A stretch of 64,000 nt of DNA from an uncultured Collinsella sp. (GCA_902494535.1 CABUTO010000006.1:8133-72132), one strand, 5' to 3'. Positions 19,319 through 29,030 are shown, counted from the first letter of the stretch. A program made the numbers and translations. The notes: generated by a model from the letters alone, not told the origin.

Positions 19319-21436
19319 TCAATCGCTATTATCCTCGCGTGCCGCGATCTTTTCCACGCGAACGGCGTTTTCCTGGGTGAGCGCAGCGCCCGTCAACGGG
19401 TCCCAACGCAACGGCGTATGGTCGAGCGGACCCACGCCCAAGGCTTGAGCGCCACCGACATCGGCGCCAAACGAACGCCCGCCGGGAGCGGCCGAGGTGA
19501 AGATGCACGCCGGATGCAGATACGGCGTCATCTCCACGCGCACGCGATCGCGGCCCATATCGCTCACGAGCTCGACGACCTCGCCGTCGGCGATGCCCAT
19601 GTGCGCAGCAGCATCGGCATTCATCTGCACGGCATCCAGGTCCGATCCAGCCTCGGCGGCACCGGCCGCCGCAAGCCTTCGCGAGGTATGCGACTCAAAG
19701 GGACGGTTGCCGCTAATGAGGCGAAACATCCCCGGGCCGGGCTCCACCATGGGAGCAATCCAGTTGGGTACACGGCCCAGGCCGGCTCGTTCCCATACGT
19801 CGCTTGCCAGCGCAATTTTACCGCTATCCAAGGGAATCGCCGGCTCGCCCGTAAGCGACGGCAACGTAACACCCGTGTCGGCCCAGCCGCGCTCCTTGAG
19901 CTCGTCCAGATTGATCCCAAAAGGCGCCACCTGGGCAGCCGCCAGATCGTCAGACGTAAACTGGAAGTACTCGCCCACGCCACACGCCTGCGCCAGACCG
20001 GCAAAAATCTCCCGACCGGAACGCGTGTCGTCATGTAACACGGGCAGCACGGCGTTGCGGTAGAACACGCGCGAATCATTGGCGCCCACGACTGTGCCCA
20101 CACCGCGGTCGGCCTCCAGATACGTCACGTCGGGCAGCACGAAGTCAGAAGCGCGCGCCGTCTCGGACCAGCGAATATCAATCGTCACGAGCAGGTCAAG
20201 CTGCTGCAAAATACCCAACCAAGCCTGCGCATTGCCATAGCCCGCACCGGGGTTACTGGCATAGACGATGAGTCCACGCAAATCGCCAGCAAGAATCGAC
20301 TGACCGATGGTCGTGCACAGGCCGCGCACCGGATCGACCAGTGGATAGCGCTCGGACCCCAACTTGGGCTCACGTGGCATCGACGGCGTCGCGAAACGCG
20401 CAGGGTCCAAATCGCCCAAAGCAAGCGGCGTGGGCGGGTTGAGGGCACCGCCCGCGTGTCCGATGCAGCCCAGCAGCACATCGACCAGACAAATCGCGCG
20501 CGCGGTCTGGGTGCTATTGGCATACGCGATACCGATGCCGCCATGAAAGCCGGCGTCCACCACGGCAGCAGGCGCGGCGGCAGCTAGATCACGCGCAGTC
20601 GATCGGATATCGTCCGCCGACACGTCGCACATCGACTCGGCCCACTCAGGCGTCCAAGCACGGGACGCCTGCGCCAGCTCGTCAAAGCCCGTGGTATAGC
20701 GGGTCACGAACTCGTGGTCGTACAAGTCCTCGGCAATGAGCACATGCGCAATGCCCAGCAGCAAGGCCAGGTCGCAGCCCGGGCGCACGCGCAGCCAGCG
20801 GTCGGCAAGCGCAGCCGAGCCGCTGCGCCGGGGGTCGACCACGATAATCTTCGCCCCACGGCGACGGGCATCGTTGAGCGCGTCAACGGCCCCCATCGTC
20901 GACGAATCGACAATGGAACGCCCAAGGTACATGATGCAATTGGTGTGCGCTAGGTCGGAGGCGGGACTATAGCCCAGGCTGTGCTCCCAACCGGTAAGTC
21001 GGCTTACCTCGCAGGCGCCATCGGCACCGTACACGTTGGGCGAGCCCAGCGCATGCATAAAGCGATACGCCCAGTAGCGGTCGAACGAGGGCACGCCGAG
21101 CGTCATGCCCAGCGCACGGGGCCCGCATTCGTCAACAATCCCCAAAAGACGCTCGGCAATCTGGGCAAACGCCTCGTCCCAGGTAATCGCATCGAACCCC
21201 GAGCCATCAGTTCGTCGGCGCATGGGATGCACAATGCGATCGCGCTCGTCAAACGGCATTGCCAGGCGATGCCGTCCGCGGGCGCACAGGGCACGCGCCG
21301 CGCACGGATGTCCCGGCACCGGCAACTCGGCCACCACACGCCCATCCTTAACATGGGCCGCAAAGGCGCAATCGGCATAGCATCCCCCGCATGTGGTCAC
21401 CACGGCGCGACCGTCACGCTTCACAGCAGATGCCAT
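19319..21436 (-). CDS. Orphan molybdopterin oxidoreductase (DMSO reductase family)
   Basis: A 705-aa catalytic subunit with an N-terminal 4Fe-4S site (CGGCYADC near residue 16, then CAARALC near 45) and the Mo-bis-MGD domains. At the position where FdhF carries Sec, this protein has a Cys (GADGACEVSRLTG near residue 132), a pattern seen in the thiosulfate/polysulfide reductase and arsenate groups. I see no Tat signal and no electron-transfer or membrane partner nearby, so it may act in the cytosol with a free partner. It lies upstream of selA. Substrate unknown. I chose the ATG at 21436 (MASAVKRDG) after AAAGGGG. Confidence 0.8.
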   Translation of the reverse strand: MASAVKRDGRAVVTTCGGCYADCAFAAHVKDGRVVAELPVPGHPCAARALCARGRHRLAMPFDERDRIVHPMRRRTDGSGFDAITWDEAFAQIAERLLGIVDECGPRALGMTLGVPSFDRYWAYRFMHALGSPNVYGADGACEVSRLTGWEHSLGYSPASDLAHTNCIMYLGRSIVDSSTMGAVDALNDARRRGAKIIVVDPRRSGSAALADRWLRVRPGCDLALLLGIAHVLIAEDLYDHEFVTRYTTGFDELAQASRAWTPEWAESMCDVSADDIRSTARDLAAAAPAAVVDAGFHGGIGIAYANSTQTARAICLVDVLLGCIGHAGGALNPPTPLALGDLDPARFATPSMPREPKLGSERYPLVDPVRGLCTTIGQSILAGDLRGLIVYASNPGAGYGNAQAWLGILQQLDLLVTIDIRWSETARASDFVLPDVTYLEADRGVGTVVGANDSRVFYRNAVLPVLHDDTRSGREIFAGLAQACGVGEYFQFTSDDLAAAQVAPFGINLDELKERGWADTGVTLPSLTGEPAIPLDSGKIALASDVWERAGLGRVPNWIAPMVEPGPGMFRLISGNRPFESHTSRRLAAAGAAEAGSDLDAVQMNADAAAHMGIADGEVVELVSDMGRDRVRVEMTPYLHPACIFTSAAPGGRSFGADVGGAQALGVGPLDHTPLRWDPLTGAALTQENAVRVEKIAAREDNSD

Positions 21437-21500
21437 CTCGATTACCCCTTTCATCAGCCAAACACAACAGGCCAAAAGCCCGGCAACGAGCCCCAGACCC

Positions 21501-21536
21501 AAAAAGCCTCCCGCACGGAAACGCCCCGCGGGAGGC
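21501..21536 (-). terminator. focA terminator
   Basis: GCCTCCCGC (21506-21514) pairs with GCGGGAGGC (21528-21536), and TTTTTGG follows on the minus strand, 22 nt after the focA stop. Confidence 0.85.
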
Positions 21537-21558
21537 CCAACGTCAAACAGACGGTACC

Positions 21559-22398
21559 TTACGCCTCGGACTTCTTGGCGTAGATAAACCAGTAGCCGAG
21601 CGCGACCAGAACCGCGCCGCCCACGATGTTGCCCAGCGTGGCGGCGGATAGGTTAAACGTAATACCCGCAACGTTGAGCGCATCGGCCCCGGCAACCTTG
21701 GCACCATAGCCGCACGCGTGCATCACGGCACCCATGGGCAAAAAGTACATGTTGGCAACGCAGTGCTCAAAACCGCAGGCCACAAAGGCGGCGATGGGCA
21801 GCAAAATGCCCACAACCTTATCGACTACGGTCTTGCCCGCAGTACCAATCCACACGGCCAGGCACACAAAGATATTGCACAGGATGCCACGGAAGAAGAT
21901 CGTCACCCAGTCGATCGTCACCTTGCCGGCGGCGACGCTCACCATGGAGTTGGCGACCGCCTCGCCGTTGAGTTTATAGATGCCGGCCATGTACACCAAA
22001 AAGACGATGAACAGAGCACCGACAAAATTGCCGACCCACACGACGACCCAGGCCTTAAGCATCTGGACAAGGGTGATCTTTTTGCTCTTGAGTGCGCAGA
22101 CCATAAGCGAATTGCCGGTAAACAGCTCGGCGCCGCACACCAGCACCAACACCAGGCCCAGGCAAAAGCACAGGCCGCCCACGACGCGCTGGGCACCCCA
22201 GCCCAGCGTGCTGTCGCTCAAAAACACCGTAAAGAACAGGCCGCCGAAGGCGATAAACGCGCCGGCGAACATTGCCAACAGAAAGGCCTTAGCGACCGGC
22301 AGGTTAGCCTTGGTCACGCCGGCGGCCTCGGTCTTGGCCTCGATCGCGGCGGGCGCCAGGCAATCGGGAGCGGGATACTCCACCTTGGAATCTGCCAT
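21559..22398 (-). CDS. focA: Formate channel of the FNT family
   Basis: Pentameric inner-membrane channel for formate (or nitrite) with six membrane helices. The family signatures CGAELFTGNS (near residue 87) and CGFEHCVANMY (near 200) are both present. The second usually reads GFEHSVANMY, so the Cys is a small variation. Length is 279 aa. It is the last gene of the formate hydrogenlyase block and probably brings formate to FdhF. I chose the ATG at 22398, with AGGAAAG upstream. Confidence 0.92.
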   Translation of the reverse strand: MADSKVEYPAPDCLAPAAIEAKTEAAGVTKANLPVAKAFLLAMFAGAFIAFGGLFFTVFLSDSTLGWGAQRVVGGLCFCLGLVLVLVCGAELFTGNSLMVCALKSKKITLVQMLKAWVVVWVGNFVGALFIVFLVYMAGIYKLNGEAVANSMVSVAAGKVTIDWVTIFFRGILCNIFVCLAVWIGTAGKTVVDKVVGILLPIAAFVACGFEHCVANMYFLPMGAVMHACGYGAKVAGADALNVAGITFNLSAATLGNIVGGAVLVALGYWFIYAKKSEA

Positions 22399-22437
22399 GT
22401 CAATCACTTCTTTCCTATTCAGCAGAGACAAGCGCTG

Positions 22438-22941
22438 CTATTGTTCCTGCCCCAAGCGGACAAAGTGGGAAAAGTCGTTGGCGGCCACGGCGTCGTACAC
22501 GGCGTCGACGGCCTCAAAGACCTCCGGGGACATGGGGTTGTAAAACTCCGTATCGCCCGGCTGAATCCCTATGAAGACGATATCTTCGCACGATTGCTCA
22601 ATCTCTTCGATCAGAATCGACAAGGGAAGCGAATGCGTGGTGAACATCGACTTGCGGGCCACATCACGTTTGTCGAGCAAGCGGATGGCGCCGACGGGCA
22701 GCGCCATGTCGGCGGCATCGACCAAAACCAAACGCGGCGGACGTTCGCGCTTGACCTCGATGATGTCATCCTCGGGCGTCTGACCGCCATCGATGGTGTA
22801 CCAGCCGGCAAGCGGCGTGTCCTCCATCTTTTTGGAGAGCACGGGGCCAGCGGCATCGTCGGCACGCAGCACGCTTCCCGCCGTGAGCACGATACCCGCA
22901 AACGGGGCGCCGTTCACACGACCATCCACAACGCGACCCAT
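22438..22941 (-). CDS. hycI: Hydrogenase maturation protease (HycI family)
   Basis: Endopeptidase that trims the C-terminus of the NiFe hydrogenase large subunit after nickel insertion. The GSVLRADDAAGP motif near residue 22 and DGGQTPEDD near 50 carry the acidic Ni-sensing residues of the family. Length (167 aa) fits HycI. Its start overlaps the hycH stop by one base, inside the formate hydrogenlyase operon. Confidence 0.88.
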   Translation of the reverse strand: MGRVVDGRVNGAPFAGIVLTAGSVLRADDAAGPVLSKKMEDTPLAGWYTIDGGQTPEDDIIEVKRERPPRLVLVDAADMALPVGAIRLLDKRDVARKSMFTTHSLPLSILIEEIEQSCEDIVFIGIQPGDTEFYNPMSPEVFEAVDAVYDAVAANDFSHFVRLGQEQ

Positions 22942-23522
22942 TACTGCAACCTTCCCGTCAGATACACGCCCGACACATCGCGAACGCGCTCAACCAGATC
23001 GCGAAACTTCATTAAGAACGCGACCTGCTGGGCATGAAGGCCAAAGTCGTCATCGAACACCGAGATGCCGGCCTTGGCAGAACCGCGAAAACCGCGCTCG
23101 TCGAGCAGCGCATCGCAGGCCTCGAGCAGCGACGGCACCGCCGCCTTGTCGAGCTGGCACTCACCAAAGGAGTGGATGGCCTCAAACTTGGTCTTGGCCT
23201 CCCCCTCCGGCAGCGCGTCGACGAGCGAATAGAACACGTTCACCGGCACCGACAGGCGCGGCTCAAAGCAATCGAGCACGCCGGTGTGGTGGCCCACGGC
23301 GAGCGTGTAGTACAGCACGTCGCAGGCCTCCTGGGGAACGTCTTCCTCGGTCTCCACAAACTTACGCGTGAGCTCGTAGAAGACCACCTGGTCGGGCGTA
23401 TGGCCCAGGCAGGGGTCGGCGACGCCCTCGGCAGCCTCGTCGCTTGCGCGCGAGGCATCGCCAAAAGAGCCGCCGAGCATGCCGGGACCCGCAAAGTAAC
23501 CAGAGCGGTCCGTGAGCTCCAT
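22941..23522 (-). CDS. hycH: Formate hydrogenlyase maturation protein HycH-like
   Basis: 193-aa HycH/HyfJ-type protein, a soluble factor needed for assembly of the large subunit in formate hydrogenlyase. Family features seen are the HTPDQVVFYELTRKF segment (about residues 41-55), ACDVLYYTLAVGHHTG (about 66-81) and a GISVFDDDFGLH segment near 150. It starts immediately after the hyfI stop (TAG-ATG). The identification rests on residue pattern and position between hyfI and hycI. Confidence 0.8.
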   Translation of the reverse strand: MELTDRSGYFAGPGMLGGSFGDASRASDEAAEGVADPCLGHTPDQVVFYELTRKFVETEEDVPQEACDVLYYTLAVGHHTGVLDCFEPRLSVPVNVFYSLVDALPEGEAKTKFEAIHSFGECQLDKAAVPSLLEACDALLDERGFRGSAKAGISVFDDDFGLHAQQVAFLMKFRDLVERVRDVSGVYLTGRLQ

Positions 23523-24305
23523 CTAGCGACCTCCGGCCAGCACCAGATCCTGCAGCGCCGAGTACACCTCGACGCGGCGCGGATCGTCCTGCTTGTCGAT
23601 GAGCAGCGCCATGGCACCGCGGATATCGCCCTTGGGCGCGCCCTCGAGCGTATCCATAAACTCGTTGGCCAGGTCGCGGCCGTAACGGTAGCCGCTCATG
23701 GCGCGAGCCTCGCGCTCGATGGCAACGCGCAGCTTGTACGGCACGCCGGGGTGCAGGATATCGGCCTGCTCGCCGGCGGCCTCCACCGTGGTCTCGGCAT
23801 GGAGCTTTTGGTCCAGCAGACCGAGTGCCATGGCGAAGCCGTAGATGGTCTGCGCGGGGCTGGGCGGGCAGCCGGGGATGTAGACGTCGACCGGCAGAAT
23901 CTTGTCCGTGCCGCCCCAGACGCAGTAGTTGTCGTAGAAGATGCCGCCGGTGCAGCCGCACGCGCCATAGGACACCACGATCTTGGGATCGGGTGCGGCC
24001 TCAAAGGCGCGCAGGGCCGGCATGCGCATGGCACGCGTCACAGCGCCGGTGTACAGCAGCACATCGGCGTGACGGGGCGAGGGCACGACCTTGATGCCAA
24101 AGCGCTCGACGTCGAAGACGGGCGTGATGGAACCGAAGATCTCGATCTCGCAGCCGTTGCAGCCGCCACAGTCAACACGGTAGACGTACACCGAGCGCTT
24201 GATCTTCTTAAGAAGGGTCGCCTTGGCCTTCTCGATGCTCTCGTCGAGCTCGATCTTGGTCGGGCGGTACTGAAGCCGCTCGGGCAAAAGCGTGGGTTCG
24301 GCCAT
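23523..24305 (-). CDS. hyfI: NiFe hydrogenase small subunit, HyfI/HycG type
   Basis: Small subunit that carries one proximal 4Fe-4S cluster and passes electrons to the large subunit. The motif CGGCNGCE lies near residue 50, GACGCTGG near 120, and IPGCPPSP near 148, the NuoB-like cluster ligands. Length 260 aa. It sits 2 nt after hyfH. Its type (group 4 membrane-bound hydrogenase) agrees with the neighbours. Confidence 0.93.
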   Translation of the reverse strand: MAEPTLLPERLQYRPTKIELDESIEKAKATLLKKIKRSVYVYRVDCGGCNGCEIEIFGSITPVFDVERFGIKVVPSPRHADVLLYTGAVTRAMRMPALRAFEAAPDPKIVVSYGACGCTGGIFYDNYCVWGGTDKILPVDVYIPGCPPSPAQTIYGFAMALGLLDQKLHAETTVEAAGEQADILHPGVPYKLRVAIEREARAMSGYRYGRDLANEFMDTLEGAPKGDIRGAMALLIDKQDDPRRVEVYSALQDLVLAGGR

Positions 24306-24307
24306 GG

Positions 24308-25023
24308 TTACTCCTCCTTCGTATCAAAATCCATGATGATGCCCTCGACCGGCGCCGGACCGGCGGGAATCTCGGGCGCATCGGGGTTGAGCTCGCGGTC
24401 GATATACTCCGGGTTCACGCCGTGGCCGCCCAGATACTCCATGCCGGGGCCCTGGGGCTCGCCGGACGCAAGTGTCTCGTTGGCAGCCATACCGGCAGCG
24501 TTGCCGGTCTTTACGGCCGAGGCGGCGCGCAGGGCGTCGAGCTCGCGCTTGCACTCCTGGCACATACCGACGGTACGGGCGGCCTGCTCGGCCTCCATGC
24601 CGCCGGCCTTTTGCAGCAGGCGCTTGGCGTAGTCGATCTCCTTGTGCGGGGCAAACGGCTTGCCGCAACGCGAGCAGTGCTCGAGCGTATAGACGCTCTT
24701 GCTGGTGAGGTCGTCCTTGCTCATGACGGCCAGCTCAAACTCCTCGGTGAGCTTGATGGCCTCCATGGGGCAGGCCTCCTCGCAGCGGCCGCAAAAGATG
24801 CAGCGACCGTAGTCGATCGACCAGGTAATGGTATCGGCCGCAAGGTCGGTGTCCATGCGAATGGCATCGGCCGGGCACGCCACGCCGCAGGCACCGCAGG
24901 CGATGCAGAGCTCGGCGTTGTGCTCGGGCTTACCGCGCATGTCCTTGTTGGTGGGAAACGGCGCAAACGGGTACTTGACCGTCGCGCGCCGGCCTTGGCG
25001 TTGATCTTCCAAAGCTTCAGCAT
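24308..25023 (-). CDS. hyfH: Ferredoxin-like subunit HyfH/HycF with an apparent frameshift at codon 12
   Basis: Two-cluster ferredoxin that links the hydrogenase to the membrane arm. Two 4Fe-4S motifs are clear (CIACGACGVACP and CIFCGRCEEACP), followed by an extra CxxC-rich tail (CSRCGKPF and CQECKREL). The expected start is the ATG at 25023 (MLKLWKINAKAG), 1 nt after the hyfG stop with GAGGAGG upstream. From there the frame is lost after about 12 codons and resumes one frame over at RATVKYPFAPF. One missing base in 24981-24994 explains this. The alternative, a TTG start at 25012 in the downstream frame, has no ribosome site. This could be a true mutation or a sequence error. Confidence 0.82.
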
Positions 25024-25024
25024 A

Positions 25025-26797
25025 TTAGAGCGCCTCCTCATCGAGCGGAGCGGCCATGGTGCCCTCGCCCGCAAGCGGCGACTTGTCGCGCCAGACGTTC
25101 TCGAACTGCTCCTTGTCGAGCACGTGGTCGCGCTTGGCGGCGACATCGGTCACCGTCACGCGGTCGGTGCAGGAGTAGCACGGGTCGAGCGAGCCGACGA
25201 TCAGCGCCGCGTCGCCCACGGTGTTGCCGCGGAACATGTAGCGCAGGACCGGCCAGTTGCTGTAAGTAGCGGCCTTGGCGCGCCAGCGGTAGCACTTCTG
25301 GTTATTGCCGAGCATCGCCCAGTGCACGTCCTCGCCACGCGGCGCCTCGGTGGCACCGATGGCGTACTTGTGCGGGGTGTACTCCCAATCCGTGGTGAGG
25401 ATGGGGCCCGACGGGCAGTTCTCGAGCATGGTCTCGATCATGTCAATCGAATCGTAGACCTCCTGGATGCGAACGGCGGTACGGCCGAAGGCATCGCAGG
25501 TGTCGGCCGTAGCGGCGTGCATCTTTTGGACGTCCGGATCGGCGTAGCCGTCGAAGGGATGGTCAAAGCGCACGTCGCGGGCATAGCCCGAGCCACGCAT
25601 GAGCGGGCCGACCGGCGAGAAGTCACGTGCAATCTTGCGGTCCAAGATGCCGATGCCACTCGTGCGCTCAATGAAGTTGGGCGTCGAGAGCAAGACGTCG
25701 ACGAGCTCCTGAACCTCGGAGCGCAGCTGGTGGATGGTCGTGAGCGTGGAGAGCTTCTGCTCGGCCAAAATGTCGCGACGCACGCCGCCGATCACGTTGA
25801 GGCCGTAGGTCTTGCGGTGACCGGAGAGCTTCTCGGCCAGGTCCATGGACTTCTCGCGGACGCGGAAGAACTGCTGGAAGCCGGAGTCGAAGCCCGTGTA
25901 GTGAGACGCCAGGCCAATGTTGAGCAGATGAGAGTGCAGGCGCTCGACCTCGAGCATGATAGCGCGGATGTACTGGGCGCGCGGCGGGACATGGATGCCC
26001 TGGGCGCGCTCGACGGCCTCGGCATAGGCCACCGAGTGGGCGCAGCCGCAGATGCCGCAGATGCGGTCGGCGAGGAACGTCACGGCATCATAGTTCAGGC
26101 GCGTCTCGGCGACCTTCTCCATGCCGCGGTGCACGTAGAACAGACGGTAGTCGGCGTCGACGATCGTCTCGCCCTCGACGAACAGGCGGAAGTGACCGGG
26201 CTCGTCGGAGGTAATGTGCAACGGGCCCATGGGGACAAGCGTGGTCTCCTTGCCCTTGGTATCAGCCAAGAACTCGTAGTTTTCCATGTCGCTCGCGGGA
26301 GCGGGACGGAAACGGTAGTCCATGGAGTCCTTGCGCAGCGGGTACAGGCCGCTGGGCCAGTCATCGGGCAGTACCAGGCGGCGACGGTCGGGCAGACCCT
26401 CGGGGATCAGGCCGAACATGTCGCGCAGCTCGCGCTCGCCCCACACGCAGGCGGGGACGAACGGCGTCACGGACGGGAACGTCATCTTGGCGGGATCGAC
26501 CTCGGTGCGCACGGTCACCCAGCCGGGATCCTCCCCCTCCATGGAGATGACGTAGTACACGGCGTAACGGCCGCACAGGCTGCGCTCATCGTTGCCGATG
26601 ATCACGGGAATCCAGCCGTAGCGCTCGTAATACAGGTAGTGGACGGCCTCGGGCAGCTTGTCCTGCTTGACGGTAATCGTCAGCTGGTCCTCGCACTGCC
26701 ACTCGACCTTCTCGATGCAGCCCGGAACGGCGCGGCGCAGGGCCTCGACATGGCTCTCGCAGCGACGGGCATACACCTTGTTCTCAGTTTCAATCAT
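25025..26797 (-). CDS. hyfG: NiFe hydrogenase large subunit with fused NuoC-like domain (HyfG/HycE)
   Basis: Catalytic subunit of the formate hydrogenlyase. Residues about 1-170 form the 30-kDa NuoC-like domain. From about 185 the large-subunit part follows, with nickel-ligand pairs RICGICGCAHS (near 243) and DPCYSCTDR (near 532). Both pairs are Cys, not Sec. About 55 residues follow the second pair, including the tail expected to be removed by HycI. Length 590 aa. It starts 3 nt after hyfF. Confidence 0.95.
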   Translation of the reverse strand: MIETENKVYARRCESHVEALRRAVPGCIEKVEWQCEDQLTITVKQDKLPEAVHYLYYERYGWIPVIIGNDERSLCGRYAVYYVISMEGEDPGWVTVRTEVDPAKMTFPSVTPFVPACVWGERELRDMFGLIPEGLPDRRRLVLPDDWPSGLYPLRKDSMDYRFRPAPASDMENYEFLADTKGKETTLVPMGPLHITSDEPGHFRLFVEGETIVDADYRLFYVHRGMEKVAETRLNYDAVTFLADRICGICGCAHSVAYAEAVERAQGIHVPPRAQYIRAIMLEVERLHSHLLNIGLASHYTGFDSGFQQFFRVREKSMDLAEKLSGHRKTYGLNVIGGVRRDILAEQKLSTLTTIHQLRSEVQELVDVLLSTPNFIERTSGIGILDRKIARDFSPVGPLMRGSGYARDVRFDHPFDGYADPDVQKMHAATADTCDAFGRTAVRIQEVYDSIDMIETMLENCPSGPILTTDWEYTPHKYAIGATEAPRGEDVHWAMLGNNQKCYRWRAKAATYSNWPVLRYMFRGNTVGDAALIVGSLDPCYSCTDRVTVTDVAAKRDHVLDKEQFENVWRDKSPLAGEGTMAAPLDEEAL

Positions 26798-26800
26798 TCG

Positions 26801-28360
26801 TTACTCCACCTCGCTCTGAGCGGTCTCGGTACCGAACACAGCGCGGTACATCGGCGTCGCGTGAAGTTCCTCGGTGCTCTGCTCGAGCACGATGCCGGTC
26901 GCGGTCTCCACACCGTGCACGAGAGGCAGCGGGGTGGCGATGCCAAACCACAAGATCATGACAGCCAGGATGATTTCGGGGATAAGCATGAGCGCCGGGG
27001 CCTCATGCTTGCCCATACCCTGGGGTGCATGGCCGAATACCGACTTGAGTGCGATGCGGGTGAGCGCGGAGATGGCCACGGTAAGGCCGAGGGCGACCAC
27101 GACGACCAGCCACATGGGACCGGCGGTAACACCGGCGACAAAAGTCAGGAACTCGGAGATAAACATACCAAAGGGCGGGAAGGCACCAAGACCGAGCAGC
27201 GCCAGGACGGCGAGCGCGGCGGTTGCGGGAGCAACCTCGACGACACCCTGGATCTTAGCCAGGCTACGCGTGCCAAAGGCGTGCTGGATGTTGCCGGACA
27301 CGCAGAAGGCAAGCGTCTTGGTAAAGCCGTGGAACACGCAGTGCAGCAGGGCCGCGGCGATACCCAGCGGTCCACCGATACCCAGGCACAGGGCGATAAC
27401 GCCCACGTTCTCCACAGACGAGTACGCAAAGCGGCGCTTGAGGTCGTCCTGGCGGAACATAGAAAGTGCCGCCACCAAAATGGACAGCGTGCCGACGATC
27501 AACAGCAAAAGCTGCGGATACTCGGCGCCCACGGCCTGGATGGTAAAGCCGTAGAAGCGCATGATCACAAGCATGGCGCACTTAAGCAGCACGCCCGAGA
27601 GCAGGGCCGAGACAGGGCTCGGGGCCTGGGAGTGGGCATCGGGCAGCCAAGTGTGCATGGGGAACAGGCCGGCCTTGGTGCCAAAGCCGATCACGATAAA
27701 CGCAAAGGCAAGGCGCATGAGCGTCGGATCGAACTGGTCGGCATACGGCAGCACGCACGACAGGAACGCGGCCTCATGGGCGTTGGGAATCACGTCGGCG
27801 GCGTTGGCGTAGATGAGCAGCGTACCGAACAGGCCAAAGGCCACGCCGGCGGTGCAGACCATCGCATACTTCCAAGAAGCCTCGAGGGCCGTCTTGTTCT
27901 TGTAGATACCCACGAGGAACACGGTGGAAAGCGTGGTTGCCTCCACGGCGGCCCACGTGAGGATCATGTTGTTGGACAGGCACGCGAGCAGCATGGTGAA
28001 CACAAACAGGCTAAACAGCGCAAAATACTGCTTGGCGCGCTCGGCGGGCATGGAGCCCTCCTCGATATCGGCCTTTACATAGGGCAGCGAGAACAGCCCC
28101 GTAAGAAAACCGATAAAGCCGATGAGCAGCACAAAGATGGCGCCCAGCGAATCGAGGTGGAACCACAGGCCAAAAGCGCTCGCGGTGTCGCCGCTCATAA
28201 GGACGTCACCGGCCGTCATAATCGACAGCACCAGGACGGCTGCGACGGAGACCAGGTTGAGACCGGCAAACACGTTATAGGACGTGTTCTTGGGCAAAAA
28301 CGCCATGACGAGCGAGAACACCAAAGGAGTCGCGAGCAGGGCGAGAATCAACGTTTCCAT
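26801..28360 (-). CDS. hyfF: Hydrogenase-4 subunit HyfF, antiporter-like
   Basis: Membrane subunit of the NuoL/M/N and MrpD type, about 14 helices. The conserved central segment FGTKAGLFPMHTWLPDAHSQAPSPVS lies near residue 225, and helix EAT in WAAVEATTLSTVFLVGIYKNK carries the antiporter glutamate and lysine. Length 519 aa. Hyf-type (not Hyc-type) complexes have this subunit. It lies between hyfE and hyfG. Confidence 0.92.
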   Translation of the reverse strand: METLILALLATPLVFSLVMAFLPKNTSYNVFAGLNLVSVAAVLVLSIMTAGDVLMSGDTASAFGLWFHLDSLGAIFVLLIGFIGFLTGLFSLPYVKADIEEGSMPAERAKQYFALFSLFVFTMLLACLSNNMILTWAAVEATTLSTVFLVGIYKNKTALEASWKYAMVCTAGVAFGLFGTLLIYANAADVIPNAHEAAFLSCVLPYADQFDPTLMRLAFAFIVIGFGTKAGLFPMHTWLPDAHSQAPSPVSALLSGVLLKCAMLVIMRFYGFTIQAVGAEYPQLLLLIVGTLSILVAALSMFRQDDLKRRFAYSSVENVGVIALCLGIGGPLGIAAALLHCVFHGFTKTLAFCVSGNIQHAFGTRSLAKIQGVVEVAPATAALAVLALLGLGAFPPFGMFISEFLTFVAGVTAGPMWLVVVVALGLTVAISALTRIALKSVFGHAPQGMGKHEAPALMLIPEIILAVMILWFGIATPLPLVHGVETATGIVLEQSTEELHATPMYRAVFGTETAQSEVE

Positions 28361-28363
28361 GGA

Positions 28364-29017
28364 CTACCCCCTCAGCTCGGACAGGTCGCGCGCATCGAGC
28401 GAGTGGGAGTCGTCCCAAATGCGACGCACGACGATGGACATGATGATGACGGCAAAGATGGCGTCGGTGGCGATACCGATCTCGATGATCTCGGGAGCGG
28501 TGGGGGCCAAAAGCGCGAGCGTCACATGGCCGCCGTTTTCCATAAGGCAGTATCCAAAGATCTGCTTCATGATGTTGCGCTGCGAGATGATGCAGGTGAG
28601 GCCCACAAAGAAGTGAGCGAAGCTAATAGCGAGCGCAGGCGTTGCGACCTCGGCCGTGGGCAGGCTGATCTGCGTCACGACGGCAAAGCAGATAGCGACC
28701 TCCACGGCGATGATGCAGATGGCCCACGCGGGCTTAAGGCCAGCCTTGAGCGATGCGTCGCTCGGCTCACCCATCTTCTTGTACGCACGGTTGAGGATAT
28801 AAGGGACCAGGACGACCTTGGTGATAAAGGCAGATCCGGCCCACATAAGCAGCTCCTGCGCACCGGTAGTGGCACCGAGCGTAGCGAGCAGTCCCACGAG
28901 CACCAGCGACTGCACCGCATACCAGTTGATGGCATGTTTGATGTTTTTGGAGACGACCACCATGGTGGACGTGACGATCAGAAGGCCGCCAAGGATGTTG
29001 ACGATCGAATAACCCAT
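28364..29017 (-). CDS. hyfE: Hydrogenase-4 subunit HyfE
   Basis: Small hydrophobic subunit (217 aa) with several membrane helices, of the HyfE/NuoK-like type. It follows hyfD and precedes hyfF, the standard hyf order, and is one of the genes that separates Hyf from Hyc complexes. The call rests on hydrophobicity, length and position. Confidence 0.85.
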   Translation of the reverse strand: MGYSIVNILGGLLIVTSTMVVVSKNIKHAINWYAVQSLVLVGLLATLGATTGAQELLMWAGSAFITKVVLVPYILNRAYKKMGEPSDASLKAGLKPAWAICIIAVEVAICFAVVTQISLPTAEVATPALAISFAHFFVGLTCIISQRNIMKQIFGYCLMENGGHVTLALLAPTAPEIIEIGIATDAIFAVIIMSIVVRRIWDDSHSLDARDLSELRG

Positions 29018-29030
29018 GTCGTTCTACCTC

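Noticed and set aside
25010..25012. TTG start for hyfH in the downstream frame
   Set aside because: There is no ribosome site in front of it, and the ATG at 25023 encodes the expected N-terminus.
26040..26080. Selenocysteine in the NiFe large subunit HyfG
   Set aside because: Both nickel-ligand pairs are Cys and the frame has no TGA.
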